A DNA stretch of 64,000 bases from Platycnemis pennipes (Eukaryota; Arthropoda; Insecta; Odonata; Platycnemididae), in assembly GCA_933228895.1 (NCBI GenBank), contig OW121846.1, forward strand, positions 150,458,746 to 150,522,745, read 5' to 3'. This document shows, piece after piece, positions 27,717-43,900 of the stretch. The position numbers and the translations under genes were made by a program. A model generated the notes under the pieces. The model had not been told where the DNA came from and made no database searches. It worked only from the letters and a program-made list of their open reading frames with translations. Numbering within the stretch: the first letter of the stretch is position 1; the number at the start of each line of letters is the position of its first letter.

Positions 27717-30700
27717 GGATCATCCATCTGAAATCACTTCTAGAGCCATCTTTAGAAAAAATTGACACTTTCTACTCTTCTCAGCGATGTTCACTGAATT
27801 ACGTGCAAATAAATCAGCGAAATAAAAAATATAGATTCGTGGCACTCCTCTCTACTATGGATCATCCATCTAAAATCACTTCTAGAGCCATCACTAGGCA
27901 ACATTGACTCTTTCTACTCTTCTCAAGGAAATTCACTGAAATATTTGCAAATAAATCATCGATATTAAAAATATCGGTTCGTGGCTTTACTCTCTGTAAA
28001 GGATCATCCATCTAAAATCACTTCTAGAGCCATCTTTTGAAAAAATTAAAACTTTCTACTCTGCTCAGCGATGTAACCTGAATTATGTGCAAATAAATCA
28101 TCGATATTAAATATATCGGTTCGTGGTTTTCCTCTCTAAAATGATCATCCATCTAAAGTCACTTCTAGAGCCATCTTTAGAAAAAATTGACACTTTCTAC
28201 TCTTCTCAGCGATGTTCACTGAAATATGTGCAAATAAATCATCGAAATTAAAAATATCGGTTCGTGGCTTTCCTCTCTATATAGGATCATCCATCTAAAA
28301 TCACTGCTAGAGCCATCTTTTGAAAAAATTAAAACTTTCTACTCTTCTCAGTGATGTTCACTGAATTATGTGAAAATAAATCATCGAAATTAAAAATATC
28401 GATTCGTGTCACTCCTCTCTATAAAGGATCATCCATCTAAAATCACTTCTAGAGCCATCTTTAGAAATAATTGACACTTTCTACTCCTCTCAGCGATGTT
28501 CACTGAATTATGTGCAAATTAATCAGCGAAAATAAAAATATCGATTCGTGGCATTCCTCTCTATTTTTGGTCTACCTTCAAAAATCACTTCTATAGCCAT
28601 ATTTAGAAAAAATTGACACTTTCTACTCTTCTCAGCGTTATTCACTGAATTATGTGCAAATAAATCATCTAAATTAAAAATATCGGTTCGTGGCTTTCCT
28701 CTCTATAAAGGATCATCCATCTAAAATCACTTCTAGAGCCATCTTTAGAAAAAATTGACACTTTCTACTCTTCTCAGCGATGTTCACTGAATTATGTGCA
28801 AATTAATCAGCGAAAATGAAAATATCGATTCGTGGCTGCCCTCTCTATTCTTGGTCTACCTTCAAAAATCACTTCTACAGCCATATTTAGAAAAAATTGA
28901 CACATTCTACTCTTCTCAGCGTTATTCACTGAATTATATGCAAATAAATCATCGAAATTAAAAATATCGGTTCGTGGCCTTCCTCTCTATTAAGGATCAT
29001 CCATCTGAAATCACTTCTAGAGCCATCTTAAGAAAAAATTGACACTTTCTACTCTTCTCAGCGATGTTCACTGAATTACGTTCAAATAAATCATCGAAAT
29101 TAAAAATATCGATTCGTGGCCTTCCTCTCTATTAAGGATCATCCATCTGAAATCACTTCTAGAGCCATCTTTAGAAAAAATTAAAACTTTCTACTCTTCT
29201 CAGCGATGCTCACTGAATTATGTGCAAATAAATCATCGATATTAAATATATCGGTTCGTGGTTTTCCTCTCTATAAAGGATCATCCATCTAAAATCACTT
29301 CTAGAGCCATCTTTAGAAAAAATTGACACTTTCTACTCTTCACAGCGATGTTCACTGAATTATGTGCAAATAAATCATCGAAATTAAGAATATCGATTCG
29401 TGGCACTCCTCTCTATTACTGATCATCCATCTAAAATCACTTCTACAGCCATCATTAGAAAAAATCGACACTTTCTACTCTTCTCAGCGATATTCACTGA
29501 ATTATGTACAAATAAATCATCGAAATTAAAAATATCGGATCGTGGCCTTCCACTCGATTAAGGATCATCCATCTGAAATCACTTCTAGAGCCATCTTTAG
29601 AAAAAATTGACACTTTCTACTCTTCTCAGCGATGTTCACTGAATTACGTGCAAATAAATCATCAAAATTAAAAATATCGATTCGTGGCCTTCCTCTCTAT
29701 TAAGGATCATCCATCTGAAATCACTTCTAGAGCCATCTTTAGAAAAAATCGACACTTTCTACTCTTGTCAGCGTAATTCACTGAATTATGTGCAAATAAA
29801 TCATCGAAATTAAAAATATTGATTCGTGGCCTTACTCTCTATTAAGGATCATCCATCTGAAATCACTTCTAGAGCCATTTTTTGAAGAAATAGACACTTT
29901 CTACTCTTGTCAGCGATGTTCACTGAATTATGTGCAAATAAATCATCGAAATTAAAAATATCGATTCGTGGCCTTCCTCTCTATTAAGGAACATCCATCT
30001 GAAATCACTTCTAGAGCCATCTTTTGAAGAAATAGACACTTTCTACACTTCTCAGCGATGTTCACTGAATTATGTGCATATAAATCATCGAAATTAAAAA
30101 TATCGATTGGTGGCCTTCCTCTCTATTAAGGATCATCCATCTGAAATCACTTCTAGAGCCATCTATTGAAGAAATAGACACTTTCTACTCTTGTCAGGGA
30201 TGTTCACTGAATTATGTGCAAATAAATCATCGAAATTAAAAATATCGATTCGTGGCCTTCCTCTCTTTTAAGGATCATCCATCTGAAATCACTTCTAGAG
30301 CCATCTTTTGAAGAAATAGACACTTTCTACTCTTCTCAGCGATGTTCACTGAATTATGTGCATATAAATCATCGAAATTAAAAATATCGATTGGTGGTCT
30401 TCCTCTCTATTAAGGATCATCCATCTGAAATCACTTCTAGAGCCATCTTTAGAAAAAATTGACACTTTCTACTCTTCTCAGCGATGTTCACTGAATTACG
30501 TGCAAATAAATCATGGAAATTAAGAATATCGATTCGTGGCACTCCTCTCTATTAAGGATCATCCATCTGAAATCACTTCTAGAGCCATCTTTAGAAAAAA
30601 TTGACACTTTCTACCCTTCTCAGCGATGTTTACTTAATTATGTGCAAATAAATCATCGAAATTAAAAATATCGATCCGTGGCCTTCCTCTCTATTAAGGA

Positions 30701-31919
30701 TCATCCATCTGAAATCACTTCTAGAGCCATCTTTAGAAAAAATTGACACTTTCTACTCTTGTCAGCGATATTCACTGAATTACGTGCAAATAAATCATCG
30801 AAATTAAGAATATCGATTCGTGGCACTCCTCTCTATTACTGATCATCCATCTGAAATCACTTCTAGAGCCATCTTTTGAAGAAATAGACACTTTCTACTC
30901 TTGTCAGCGATGTTCACTGAATTATGTGCAAATAAATCATCGAAATTAAAAATATCGATTCGTGGCCTTCCTCTCTATTAAGGATCATCCATCTGAAATC
31001 ACTACTAGAGCCATCTTTTGAAGAAATAGACACTTTCTACTCTTCTCAGCGATGTTCACTGAATTATGTGCATATAAATCATCGAAATTAAAAATATCGA
31101 TTGGTGGCCTTCCTCTCTTTTAAGGATCAACCATCTGAAATCACTTCTAGAGCCATCTTTTGAAGAAATAGACACTTTCTACTCTTGTCAGCGATGTTCA
31201 CTGAATTATGTGCATATAAATCATCGAAATTAAAAATATCGATTGGTGGCCTTCCTCTCTATTAAGGATCATCCATCTAAAATCACTTCTAGAGCCATCT
31301 TTTGAAGAAATAGACACTTTCTACTCTTGTCAGCGATGTTCACTGAATTATGTGCAAATAAATCATCGAAATTAAAAATATCGATTCGTGGCCTTCCTCT
31401 CTATTAAGGATCATCCATCTGAAATCACTTCTAGAGCCATCTTTTGAAGAAATAGACACTTTCTACTCTTCTCAGCGATGTTCACTGAATTATGTGCAAA
31501 TAAATCATCGAAATTAAAAATATCGATTCGTGGCCTTCCTCTCTATTAAGGATCATCCATCTGAAATCACTTCTAGAGCCATCTTTTGAAGAAATAGACA
31601 CTTTCTACTCTTCTCAGCGATGTTCACTGAATTATGTGCATATAAATCATCGAAATTAAAAATATCGATTGGTGGCCTTCCTCTCTATTAAGGACCATCC
31701 ATCTGAAATCACTTCTAGAGCCATCTTTTGAAGAAATAGACACTTTCTACTCTTCTCAGCGATGTTCACTGAATTATGTGCAAATAAATCATCGAAATTA
31801 AAAATATCGATTCGTGGCCTTCCTCTCTATTAAGGATCATCCATCTGAAATCACTTCTAGAGCCAACTTTAGAAAAAATTGACACTTTCTACTCTTCTCA
31901 GCGATGTTCACTGAATTAC

Positions 31920-34900
31920 GTGCAAATAAATCAGCGAAATAAAAAATATAGATTCGTGGCACTCCTCTCTACTATGGATCATCCATCTGAAATCACTTCT
32001 ACAGCCATCTTTAGAAAAAATCGACACTTTCTACTCTTCTCAGCGATATTCACTGAATTATGCGCAAATAAATCATCGAAATTAAAAATATCGATTCGTG
32101 GCCTTACTCTCTATTAAGGATCATCCATCTGAAATCACTTCTAGAGCCTTTTTTTGAAGAAATAGACACTTTCTACTCTTGTCAGCGATGTTCACTGAAT
32201 TATGTGCATATAAATCATCGAAATTAAAAATATCGATTGGTGGCCTTCCTCTCTATTAAGGATCATCCATCTGAAATCACTTCTAGAGCCATCTTTAGAA
32301 AAAATTGACACTTTCTACGCTTCTCAGCGATGTTCACTGAATTACGTGCAAATAAATCATCGAAATAAAGAATATCGATTCGTGGCACTCCTCTCTATTA
32401 AGGATCATCCATCTGAAATCACTTCTAGAGCCATCTTTAGAAAAATTTGACACTTTCTACTCTTCTCAGCGATGTTTACTTAATTATGTGCAAATAAATC
32501 ATCGAAATTAAAAATATCGATTCGTGGCCTTCCTCTCTATTAAGGATCATCCATCTGAAATCACTTCTAGACCCATCTTTAGAAAAAATTGACACTTTCT
32601 ACTCTTGTCAGCGATATTCACTGAATTACGTGCAAATACATCATCGAAATTAAGAATATCGATTCGTGGCACTCCTCTCTATTACTGATCATCCATCTGA
32701 AATCACTTCTACAGCCATCTTTAGAAAAAATCGACACTTTCTACTCTTCTCAGCGATATTCACTGAATTATGTGCAAATAAATCATCGAAATTAAAAATA
32801 TCGATTGGTGGCCTTCCTCTCTATTAAGGATCATCCATCTGAAATCACTTCTAGAGCCATCTTTTGAAGAAATAGACACTTTCTACACTTGTCAGCGATG
32901 TTCACTGAATTATGTGCAAATAAATCATCGAAATTAAAAATATCGATTCGTGGCCTTCCTCTCTATTAAGGATCATCCATCTGAAATCACTTCTAGAGCC
33001 ATCTTTTGAAGAAATAGACACTTTCTACTCTTCTCAGCGATGTTCACTGAATTATGTGCATATAAATCATCGAAATTAAAAATATCGATTGGTGGCCTTC
33101 CTCTCTATTAAGGATCATCCATCTGAAATCACTTCTAGAGCCATCTTTTGAAGAAATAGACACTTTCTACTCTTGTCAGCGATGTTCACTGAATTATGTG
33201 CAAATAAATCATCGAAAATAAAAATATCGATTCGTGGCCTTCCTCTCTATTAAGGATCATCCATCTGAAATCACTTCTAGAGCCATCTTTTGAAGAAATA
33301 GACACTTTCTACTCTTCTCAGCGATGTTCACTGAATTATGTGCATATAAATCATCGAAATTAAAAATATCGATTGGTGGGGTTCCTCTCTATTAAAGATC
33401 ATCCATCTGAAATCACTTCTAGAGCCATCTTTTGAAGAAATAGACACTTTCTAATCTTCTCAGCGATGTTCACTGAATTATGTGCAAATAAATCATCGAA
33501 ATTAAAAATATCGATTCGTGGCCTTCCTCTCTATTAAGGATCATCCATCTGAAATCACTTCTAGAGCCATGTTTTGAAGAAATAGACACTTTCTACTCTT
33601 GTCAGCGATGTTCACTGAATTATGTGCAAATAAATCATCGAAATTAAAAATATCGATTCGTGGCCTTCCTCTCTATTAAGGATCATCCATCTGAAATCAC
33701 TTCTAGAGCCATCTTTTGAAGAAATAGACACTTTCTAATCTTCTCAGCGATGTTCACTGAATTATGTGCATATAAATCATCGAAATTAAAAATATCGATT
33801 GGTGGCCTTCCTCTCTATTAAGGATCATCCATCTGAAATCACTTCTAGAGCCATCTTTTGAAGAAATAGACACTTTCTACTCTTGTCAGCGATATTCACT
33901 GAATTACGTGCAAATAAATCATCGAAATTAAGAATATCGATTCGTGGCACTCCTCTCTATTACTGATCATCCATCTGAAATCACTTCTAGAGCCATCTTT
34001 TGAAGAAATAGACACTTTCTACTCTTGTCAGCGATGTTCACTGAATTATGTGCAAATAAATCATCGAAATTAAAAATATCGATTCGTGGCCTTCCTCTCT
34101 ATTAAGGATCATCCATCTGAAATCACTACTAGAGCCATCTTTTGAAGAAATAGACACTTTCTACTCTTCTCAGCGATGTTCACTGAATTATGTGCATATA
34201 AATCATCGAAATTAAAAATATCGATTGGTGGCCTTCCTCTCTTTTAAGGATCAACCATCTGAAATCACTTCTAGAGCCATCTTTTGAAGAAATAGACACT
34301 TTCTACTCTTGTCAGCGATGTTCACTGAATTATGTGCATATAAATCATCGAAATTAAAAATATCGATTGGTGGCCTTCCTCTCTATTAAGGATCATCCAT
34401 CTAAAATCACTTCTAGAGCCATCTTTTGAAGAAATAGACACTTTCTACTCTTGTCAGCGATGTTCACTGAATTATGTGCAAATAAATCATCGAAATTAAA
34501 AATATCGATTCGTGGCCTTCCTCTCTATTAAGGATCATCCATCTGAAATCACTTCTAGAGCCACTTTTGAAGAAATAGACACTTTCTACTCTTGTCAGCG
34601 ATGTTCACTGAATTATGTGCAAATAAATCATCGAAATTAAAAATATCGATTCGTGGCCTTCCTCTCTATTAAGGATCATCCATCTGAAATCACTACTAGA
34701 GCCATCTTTTGAAGAAATAGACACTTTCTACTCTTCTCAGCGATGTTCACTGAATTATGTGCATATAAATCATCGAAATTAAAAATATCGATTGGTGGCC
34801 TTCCTCTCTTTTAAGGATCAACCATCTGAAATCACTTCTAGAGCCATCTTTTGAAGAAATAGACACTTTCTACTCTTGTCAGCGATGTTCACTGAATTAT

Positions 34901-37900
34901 GTGCATATAAATCATCGAAATTAAAAATATCGATTGGTGGCCTTCCTCTCTATTAAGGATCATCCATCTAAAATCACTTCTAGAGCCATCTTTTGAAGAA
35001 ATAGACACTTTCTACTCTTGTCAGCGATGTTCACTGAATTATGTGCAAATAAATCATCGAAATTAAAAATATCGATTCGTGGCCTTCCTCTCTATTAAGG
35101 ATCATCCATCTGAAATCACTTCTAGAGCCATCTTTTGAAGAAATAGACACTTTCTACTCTTCTCAGCGATGTTCACTGAATTATGTGCAAATAAATCATC
35201 GAAATTAAAAATATCGATTCGTGGCCTTCCTCTCTATTAAGGATCATCCATCTGAAATCAATTCTAGAGCCATCTTTTGAAGAAATAGACACTTTCTACT
35301 CTTCTCAGCGATGTTCACTGAATTATGTGCATATAAATCATCGAAATTAAAAATATCGATTGGTGGCCTTCCTCTCTATTAAGGACCATCCATCTGAAAT
35401 CACTTCTAGAGCCATCTTTTGAAGAAATAGACACTTTCTACTCTTCTCAGCGATGTTCACTGAATTATGTGCAAATAAATCATCGAAATTAAAAATATCG
35501 ATTCGTGGCCTTCCTCTCTATTAAGGATCATCCATCTGAAATCACTTCTAGAGCCAACTTTAGAAAAAATTGACACTTTCTACTCTTCTCAGCGAAGTTC
35601 ACTGAATTACGTGCAAATAAATCAGCGAAATAAAAAATATAGATTCGTGGCACTCCTCTCTACTATGGATCATCCATCTGAAATCACTTCTACAGCCATC
35701 TTTAGAAAAAATCGACACTTTCTACTCTTCTCAGCGATATTCACTGAATTATGCGCAAATAAATCATCGAAATTAAAAATATCGATTCGTGGCCTTACTC
35801 TCTATTAAGGATCATCCATCTGAAATCACTTCTAGAGCCATTTTTTGAAGAAATAGACACTTTCTACTCTTGTCAGCGATGTTCACTGAATTATGTGCAT
35901 ATAAATCATCGAAATTAAAAATATCGATTGGTGGCCTTCCTCTCTATTAAGGATCATCCATCTGAAATCACTTCTAGAGCCATCTTTAGAAAAAATTGAC
36001 ACTTTCTACGCTTCTCAGCGATGTTCACTGAATTACGTGCAAATAAATCATCGAAATAAAGAATATCGATTCGTGGCACTCCTCTCTATTAAGGATCATC
36101 CATCTGAAATCACTTCTAGAGCCATCTTTAGAAAAATTTGACACTTTCTACTCTTCTCAGCGATGTTTACTTAATTATGTGCAAATAAATCATCGAAATT
36201 AAAAATATCGATTCGTGGCCTTCCTCTCTATTAAGGATCATCCATCTGAAATCACTTCTAGAGCCATCTTTAGAAAAAATTGACACTTTCTACTCTTGTC
36301 AGCGATATTCACTGAATTACGTGCAAATACATCATCGAAATTAAGAATATCGATTCGTGGCACTCCTCTCTATTACTGATCATCCATCTGAAATCACTTC
36401 TACAGCCATCTTTAGAAAAAATCGACACTTTCTACTCTTCTCAGCGATATTCACTGAATTATGTGCAAATAAATCATCGAAATTAAAAATATCGATTGGT
36501 GGCCTTCCTCTCTATTAAGGATCATCCATCTGAAATCACTTCTAGAGCCATCTTTTGAAGAAATAGACACTTTCTACACTTGTCAGCGATGTTCACTGAA
36601 TTATGTGCAAATAAATCATCGAAATTAAAAATATCGATTCGTGGCCTTCCTCTCTATTAAGGATCATCCATCTGAAATCACTTCTAGAGCCATCTTTTGA
36701 AGAAATAGACACTTTCTACTCTTCTCAGCGATGTTCACTGAATTATGTGCATATAAATCATCGAAATTAAAAATATCGATTGGTGGCCTTCCTCTCTATT
36801 AAGGATCATCCATCTGAAATCACTTCTAGAGCTATCTTTTGAAGAAATAGACACTTTCTACTCTTGTCAGCGATGTTCACTGAATTATGTGCAAATAAAT
36901 CATCGAAAATAAAAATATCGATTCGTGGCCTTCCTCTCTATTAAGGATCATCCATCTGAAATCACTTCTAGAGCCATCTTTTGAAGAAATAGACACTTTC
37001 TACTCTTCTCAGCGATGTTCACTGAATTATGTGCATATAAATCATCGAAATTAAAAATATCGATTGGTGGGGTTCCTCTCAATTAAAGATCATCCATCTG
37101 AAATCACTTCTAGAGCCATCTTTTGAAGAAATAGACACTTTCTAATCTTCTCAGCGATGTTCACTGAATTATGTGCAAATAAATCATCGAAATTAAAAAT
37201 ATCGGTTCGTGGCCTTCCTCTCTATTAAGGATCATCCATCTGCAATCACTTCTAGAGCCATCTTTTGAAGAAATAGACACTTTCTACTCTTGTCAGCGAT
37301 GTTCACTGAATTATGTGCAAATAAATCATCGAAATTAAAAATATCGATTCGTGGCCTTCCTCTCTATTAAGGATCATCCATCTGAAATCACTTCTAGAGC
37401 CATCTTTTGAAGAAATAGACACTTTCTAATCTTCTCAGCGATGTTCACTGAATTATGTGCATATAAATCATCGAAATTAAAAATATCGATTGGTGGCCTT
37501 CCTCTCTATTAAGGATCATCCATCTGAAATCACTTCTAGAGCCATCTTTTGAAGAAATAGACACTTTCTACTCTTGTCAGCGATGTTCACTGAATTATGT
37601 GCAAATAAATCATCGAAATTAAAAATATCGATTCGTGGCCTTCCTCTCTATTAAGGATCATCCATCTGAAATCACTTCTAGAGCCATCTTTTGAAGAAAT
37701 AGACACTTTCTACTCTTCTCAGCGATGTTCACTGAATTATGTGCATATAAATCATCGAAATTAAAAATATCGATTGGTGGCCTTCCTCTCTATTAAGGAC
37801 CATCCATCTGAAATCACTTCTAGAGCCATCTTTTGAAGAAATAGACACTTTCTACTCTTCTCATCGTTGTTCACTGAATTATGTGCAAATAAATCATCGA

Positions 37901-40900
37901 AATTAAAAATATCGATTCGTGGCCTTCCTCTCTATTAAGGATCATCCATCTGAAATCACTTCTAGAGCCATCTTTAGAAAAAATTGACACTTTCTACTCT
38001 TCTCAGCTAAGTTCACTGAATTACGTGCAAATAAATCAGCGAAATAAAAAATATAGATTCGTGGCACTCCTCTCTACTATGGATCATCCATCTGAAATCA
38101 CTTCTACAGCCATCTTTAGAAAAAATCGACACTTTCTACTCTTCTCAGCGATATTCACTGAATTATGTGCAAATAAATCATCGAAATTAAAAATATCGAT
38201 TCGTGGCCTTACTCTCTATTAAGGATCATCCATCTGAAATCACTTCTAGAGCCATTTTTTGAAGAAATAGACACTTTCTACTCTTGTCAGCGATGTTCAC
38301 TGAATTATCTGCATATAAATCATCGAAATTAAAAATATCGATTGGTGGCCTTCCTCTCTATTAAGGATCATCCATCTGAAATCACTTCTAGAGCCATCTT
38401 TAGAAAAAATTGACACTTTCTACACTTCTCAGCGATGTTCACTGAATTACGTGCAAATAAATCATCGAAATAAAGAATATCGATTCGTGGCACTCCTCTC
38501 TATTAAGGATCATCCATCTGAAATCACTTCTAGAGCCATCTTTAGAAAAAATTGACACTTTCTACTCTTCTCAGCGATGTTTACTTAATTATGTGCAAAT
38601 AAATCATCGAAATTAAAAATATCGATTCGTGGCCTTCCTCTCTATTAAGGATCATCCATCTGAAATCACTTCTAGAGCCATCTTTAGAAAAAATTGACAC
38701 TTTCTACTCTTGTCAGCGATATTCACTGAATTAATGCAAATAAATCATCGAAATTAAAAATATCGATTGGTGGGGTTCCTCTCTATTAAAGATCATCCGT
38801 CTGAAATCACTTCTAGAGCCATCTTTTGAAGAAATAGACACTTTCTACTCTTCTCAGCGATGTTCACTGAATTATGTGCAAATAAATCATCGAAATTAAA
38901 AATATCGATTCGTGGCCTTCCTCTCTATTAAGGATCATCCATCTGAAATCACTTCTAGAGCCATCTTTTGAAGAAATAGACACTTTCTACTCTTGTCAGC
39001 GATGTTCACTGAATTATGTGCAAATAAATCATCGAAATTAAAAATATCGATTCGTGGCCTTCCTCTCTATTAAGGATCATCCATCTGAAATCACTTCTAG
39101 AGCCATCTTTTGAAGAAATAGACACTTTCTACTCTTCTCAGCGATGTTCACTGAATTATGTGCATATAAATCATCGAAATTAAAAATATCGATTGGTGGC
39201 CTTCCTCTCTATTAAGGACCATCCATCTGAAATCACTTCTAGAGCCATCTTTTGAAGAAATAGACACTTTCTACTCTTCTCAGCGATGTTCACTGAATTA
39301 TGTGCAAATAAATCATCGAAATTAAAAATATCGATTCGTGGCCTTCCTCTCTATTAAGGATCATCCATCTGAAATCACTTCTAGAGCCATCTTTAGAAAA
39401 AATTGACACTTTCTACTCTTCTCAGCTAAGTTCACTGAATTACGTGCAAATAAATCGGCGAAATAAAAAATATAGATTCGTGGCACTCCTCTCTACTATG
39501 GATCATCCATCTGAAATCACTTCTACAGCCATCTTTAGAAAAAATCGACACTTTCTACTCTTCTCAGCGATATTCACTGAATTATGTGCAAATAAATCAT
39601 CGAAATTAAAAATATCGATTCGTGGCCTTACTCTCTATTAAGGATCATCCATCTGAAATCACATCTAGAGCCATTTTTTGAAGAAATAGACACTTTCTAC
39701 TCTTGTCAGCGATGTTCACTGAATTATGTGCATATAAATCATCGAAATTAAAAATATCGATTGGTGGCCTTCCTCTCTATTAAGGATCATCCATCTGAAA
39801 TCACTTCTAGAGCCATCTTTAGAAAAAATTGACACTTTCTACTCTTCTCAGCGATGTTCACTGAATCACGTGCAAATAAATCATCGAAATAAAGAATATC
39901 GATTCGTGGCAGTCCTCTCTATTAAGGATCATCCATCTGAAATCACTTCTAGAGCCATCTTTAGAAAAAATTGACACTTTCTACTCTTCTCAGCGATGTT
40001 TACTTAATTATGTGCAAATAAATCATCGAAATTAAAAATATCGATTCGTGGCCTTCCTCTCTTTTAAGGATCATCCATCTGAAATCACTTCTAGAGCCAT
40101 CTTTAGAAAAAATTGACACTTTCTACTCTTGTCAGCGATATTCACTGAATTACGTGCAAATAAATCATCGAAATTAAGAATATCGATTCGTGGCACTCCT
40201 CTCTATTACTGATAATCCATCTGAAATCACTTCTACAGCAATCTTTAGAAAAAATCGACACTTTCTACTCTTCTTAGCGATATTCACTGAATTATGTGCA
40301 AATAAATCATCGAAATTAAAAATATCGATTCGTGGCCTTACGCTCTATTTAGGATCATTCATCTGAAATCACTTCTAGAGCCATTTTTTGAAGAAATAGA
40401 CACTTTCTACTCTTGTCAGCGATGTTCACTGAATTATGTGCAAATAAATCATCGAAATTAAAAATATCGATTTGTGGCCTTCCTCTCTATTAAGGATCAT
40501 CCATCTGAAATCACTTCTAGAGCCATCTTTTGAAGAAATAGACACTTTCTACACTTCTCAGCGATGTTCACTGAATTATGTGCATATAAATCATCGAAAT
40601 TAAAAATATCGATAGGTGGCCTTCCTCTCTATTAAGGATCATCCATCTGAAATCACTTCTAGAGCCATCTTTTGAAGAAATAGACACTTTCTACTCTTGT
40701 CAGCGATGTTCACTGAATTATGTGCAAATAAATCATCGAAATTAAAAATATCGATTCGTGGCCTTCCTCTCTATTAAGGATCATCCATCTGAAATCACTT
40801 CTAGAGCCATCTTTTGAAGAAATAGACACTTTCTACTCTTCTCAGCGATGTTCACTGAATTATGTGCATATATAATTCATCGAAATTAAAAATATCGATT

Positions 40901-43900
40901 GGTGGCCTTCCTCTTAATTAAGGATCATCCATCTGAAATCACTTCTAGAGCCATCTTTAGAAAAAATTCACACTTTCTACTCTTCTCAGCGATGTTCACT
41001 GAATTACGTGCAAATAAATCATCGAAATAAAGAATATCGATTCGTGGCACTCCTCTCTATTAAGGATCATCCATCTGAAATCACTTCTAGAGCCATCTTT
41101 AGAAAAAATTGACACTTTCTACTCTTGTCAGCGATGTTCACTGAATTATGTGCATATAAATCATCGAAATTAAAAATATCGATTGGTGGCCTTCCTCTCT
41201 ATTAAGGATCATCCATCTGAAATCACTTCTAGAGCCATCTTTAGAAAAAATTCACACTTTCTACTCTTCTCAGCGATGTTCACTGAATTACGTGCAAATA
41301 AATCATCGAAATAAAGAATATCGATTCGTGGCACTCCTCTCTATTAAGGATCATCCATCTGAAATCACTTCTAGAGCCATCTTTAGAAAAAATTGACACT
41401 TTCTACTCTTCTCAGCGATGTTTACTTAATTATGTGCAAATAAATCATCGAAATTAAAAATATCGATTCGTGGCCTTCCTCTCTATTAAGGATCATCCAT
41501 CTGAAATCACTTCTAGAGCCATCTTTAGAAAAAATTGACACTTTCTACTCTTGTCAGCGATATTCACTGAATTACGTGCAAATAAATCATCGAAATTAAA
41601 AATATCGATTGGTGGGGTTCCTCTCTATTAAAGATCATCCATCTGAAATCACTTCTAGAGCCATCTTTTGAAGAAATAGACACTTTTAACTCTTCTCAGC
41701 GATGTTCACTGAATTATGTGCAAATAAATCATCGAAATTAAAAATATCGATTCGTGGCCTTCCTCTCTATTAAGGATCATCCATCTGAAATCACTTCTAG
41801 AGCCATCTTTTGAAGAAATAGACACTTTCTACTCTTGTCAGCGATGTTCACTGAATTATGTGCATATAAATCATCGAAATTAAAAATATCGATTGGTGGC
41901 CTTCCTCTCTATTAAGGACCATCCATCTGAAATCACTTCTAGAGCCATCTTTTGAAGAAATAGACACTTTCTACTCTTCTCAGCGATGTTCACTGAATTA
42001 TGTGCAAATAAATCATCGAAATTAAAAATATCGATTCGTGGCCTTCCTCTCTATTAAGGATCATCCATCTGAAATCACTTCTAGAGCCATCTTTAGAAAA
42101 AATTGACACTTTCTACTCTTCTCAGCTAAGTTCACTGAATTACGTGCAAATAAATCAGCGAAATAAAAAATATAGATTCGTGGCACTCCTCTCTACTATG
42201 GATCATCCATCTGAAATCACTTCTACAGCCATCTTTAGAAAAAATCGACACTTTCTACTCTTCTCAGCGATATTCACTGAATTATGTGCAAATAAATCAT
42301 CGAAATTAAAAATATCGAATCGTGGCCTTACTCTCTATTAAGGATCATCCATCTGAAATCACTTCTAGAGCCATTTTTTGAAGAAATAGACACTTTCTAC
42401 TCTTGTCAGCGATGTTCACTGAATTATGTGCATATAAATCATCGAAATTAAAAATATCGATTGGTGGCCTTCCTCTCTATTAAGGATCATCCATCTGAAA
42501 TCACTTCTAGAGCCATCTTTAGAAAAAATTGACACTTTCTACTCTTCTCAGCGATGTTCACTGAATTACGTGCAAATAAATCATCGAAATAAAGAATATC
42601 GATTCGTGGCACTCCTCTCTATTAAGGATCATCCATCTGAAATCACTTCTAGAGCCATCTTTAGAAAAAATTGACACTTTCTACTCTTCTCAGCGATGTT
42701 TACTTAATTATGTGCAAATAAATCATCGAAATTAAAAATATCGATTCGTGGCCTTCCTCTCTATTAAGGATCATCCATCTGAAATCACTTCTAGAGCCAA
42801 CTTTAGAAAAAATTGACACTTTCTACTCTTGTCAGCGATATTCACTGAATTACGTGCAAATAAATCATCGAAATTAAGAATATCGATTCGTGGCACTCCT
42901 CTCTATTACTGATCATCCATCTGAAATCACTTCTACAGCCATCTTTAGAAAAAATCGACACTTTCTACTCTTCTTAGCGATATTCACTGAATTATGTGCA
43001 AATAAATCATCGAAATTAAAAATATCGATTCGTGGCCTTACGCTCTATTAAGGATCATTCATCTGAAATCACTTCTAGAGCCATTTTTTGAAGAAATAGA
43101 CACTTTCTACTCTTCTTAGCGATATTCACTGAATTATGTGCAAATAAATCATCGAAATTAAAAATATCGATTCGTGGCCTTCCTCTCTATTAGGGATCAT
43201 CCATCTGAAATCACTTCTAGAGCCATCTTTTGCAGAAATAGACACTTTCTACACTTCTCAGCGATGTTCACTGAATTATGTGCATATAAATCATCGAAAT
43301 TAAAAATATCGATTGGTGGCCTTCCTCTCTATTAAGGATCATCCATCTGAAATCACTTCTAGAGCCATCTTTTGAAGAAATAGACACTTTCTACTCTTGT
43401 CAGCGATGTTCACTGAATTATGTGCAAATAAATCATCGAAATTAAAAATATCGATTCGTGGCCTTCCTCTCTATTAAGGATCATCCATCTGAAATCACTT
43501 CTAGAGCCATCTTTTGAAGAAATAGACACTTTCTACTCTTCTCAGCGATGTTCACTGAATTATGTGCATATATAATTCATCGAAATTAAAAATATCGATT
43601 GGTGGCCTTCCTCTCTATTAAGGATCATCCATCTGAAATCACTTCTAGAGCCATCTTTTGAAGAAATAGACACTTTCTACTCTTGTCAGCGATGTTCACT
43701 GAATTATGTGCAAATAAATCATCGAAATTAAAAATTACGATTCGTGGCCTTCCTCTCTATTAAGGATCATCCATCTGAAATCACTTCTAGAGCCATCTTT
43801 TGAAGAAATAGACACTTTCTACTCTTCTCAGCGATGTTCACTGAATTATGTGCATATAAATCATCGAAATTAAAAATATCGATTGGTGGCCTTCCTCTCT

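Larger units (their letters stand above)
19025..27852 (+). repeat. Higher-order satellite unit U4 (62 monomers plus filler)
   Basis: The actaggcaac marker is at 19065 and the next is 8,828 bp later. This is 62 monomers plus 24 bases, the only spacing clearly off register. The excess is explained by a 33-bp foreign segment replacing 7 satellite bases at 23063-23095, less small deletions such as the shared one at 22138. The dimer run is at 26865-27716. Confidence 0.88.

Noticed and set aside
15283..42341. Six near-identical 65-codon open frames (15283, 31920, 35611, 38025, 39444, 42144) that look like a small repeated gene.
   Set aside because: They lie wholly inside satellite monomers and cross the same monomer junction. 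Because 142 is not a multiple of three, each monomer shifts the frame, and this junction happens to lack stops. Starts are GTG-type, there is no family feature, and the copy near 22960 is broken by filler.
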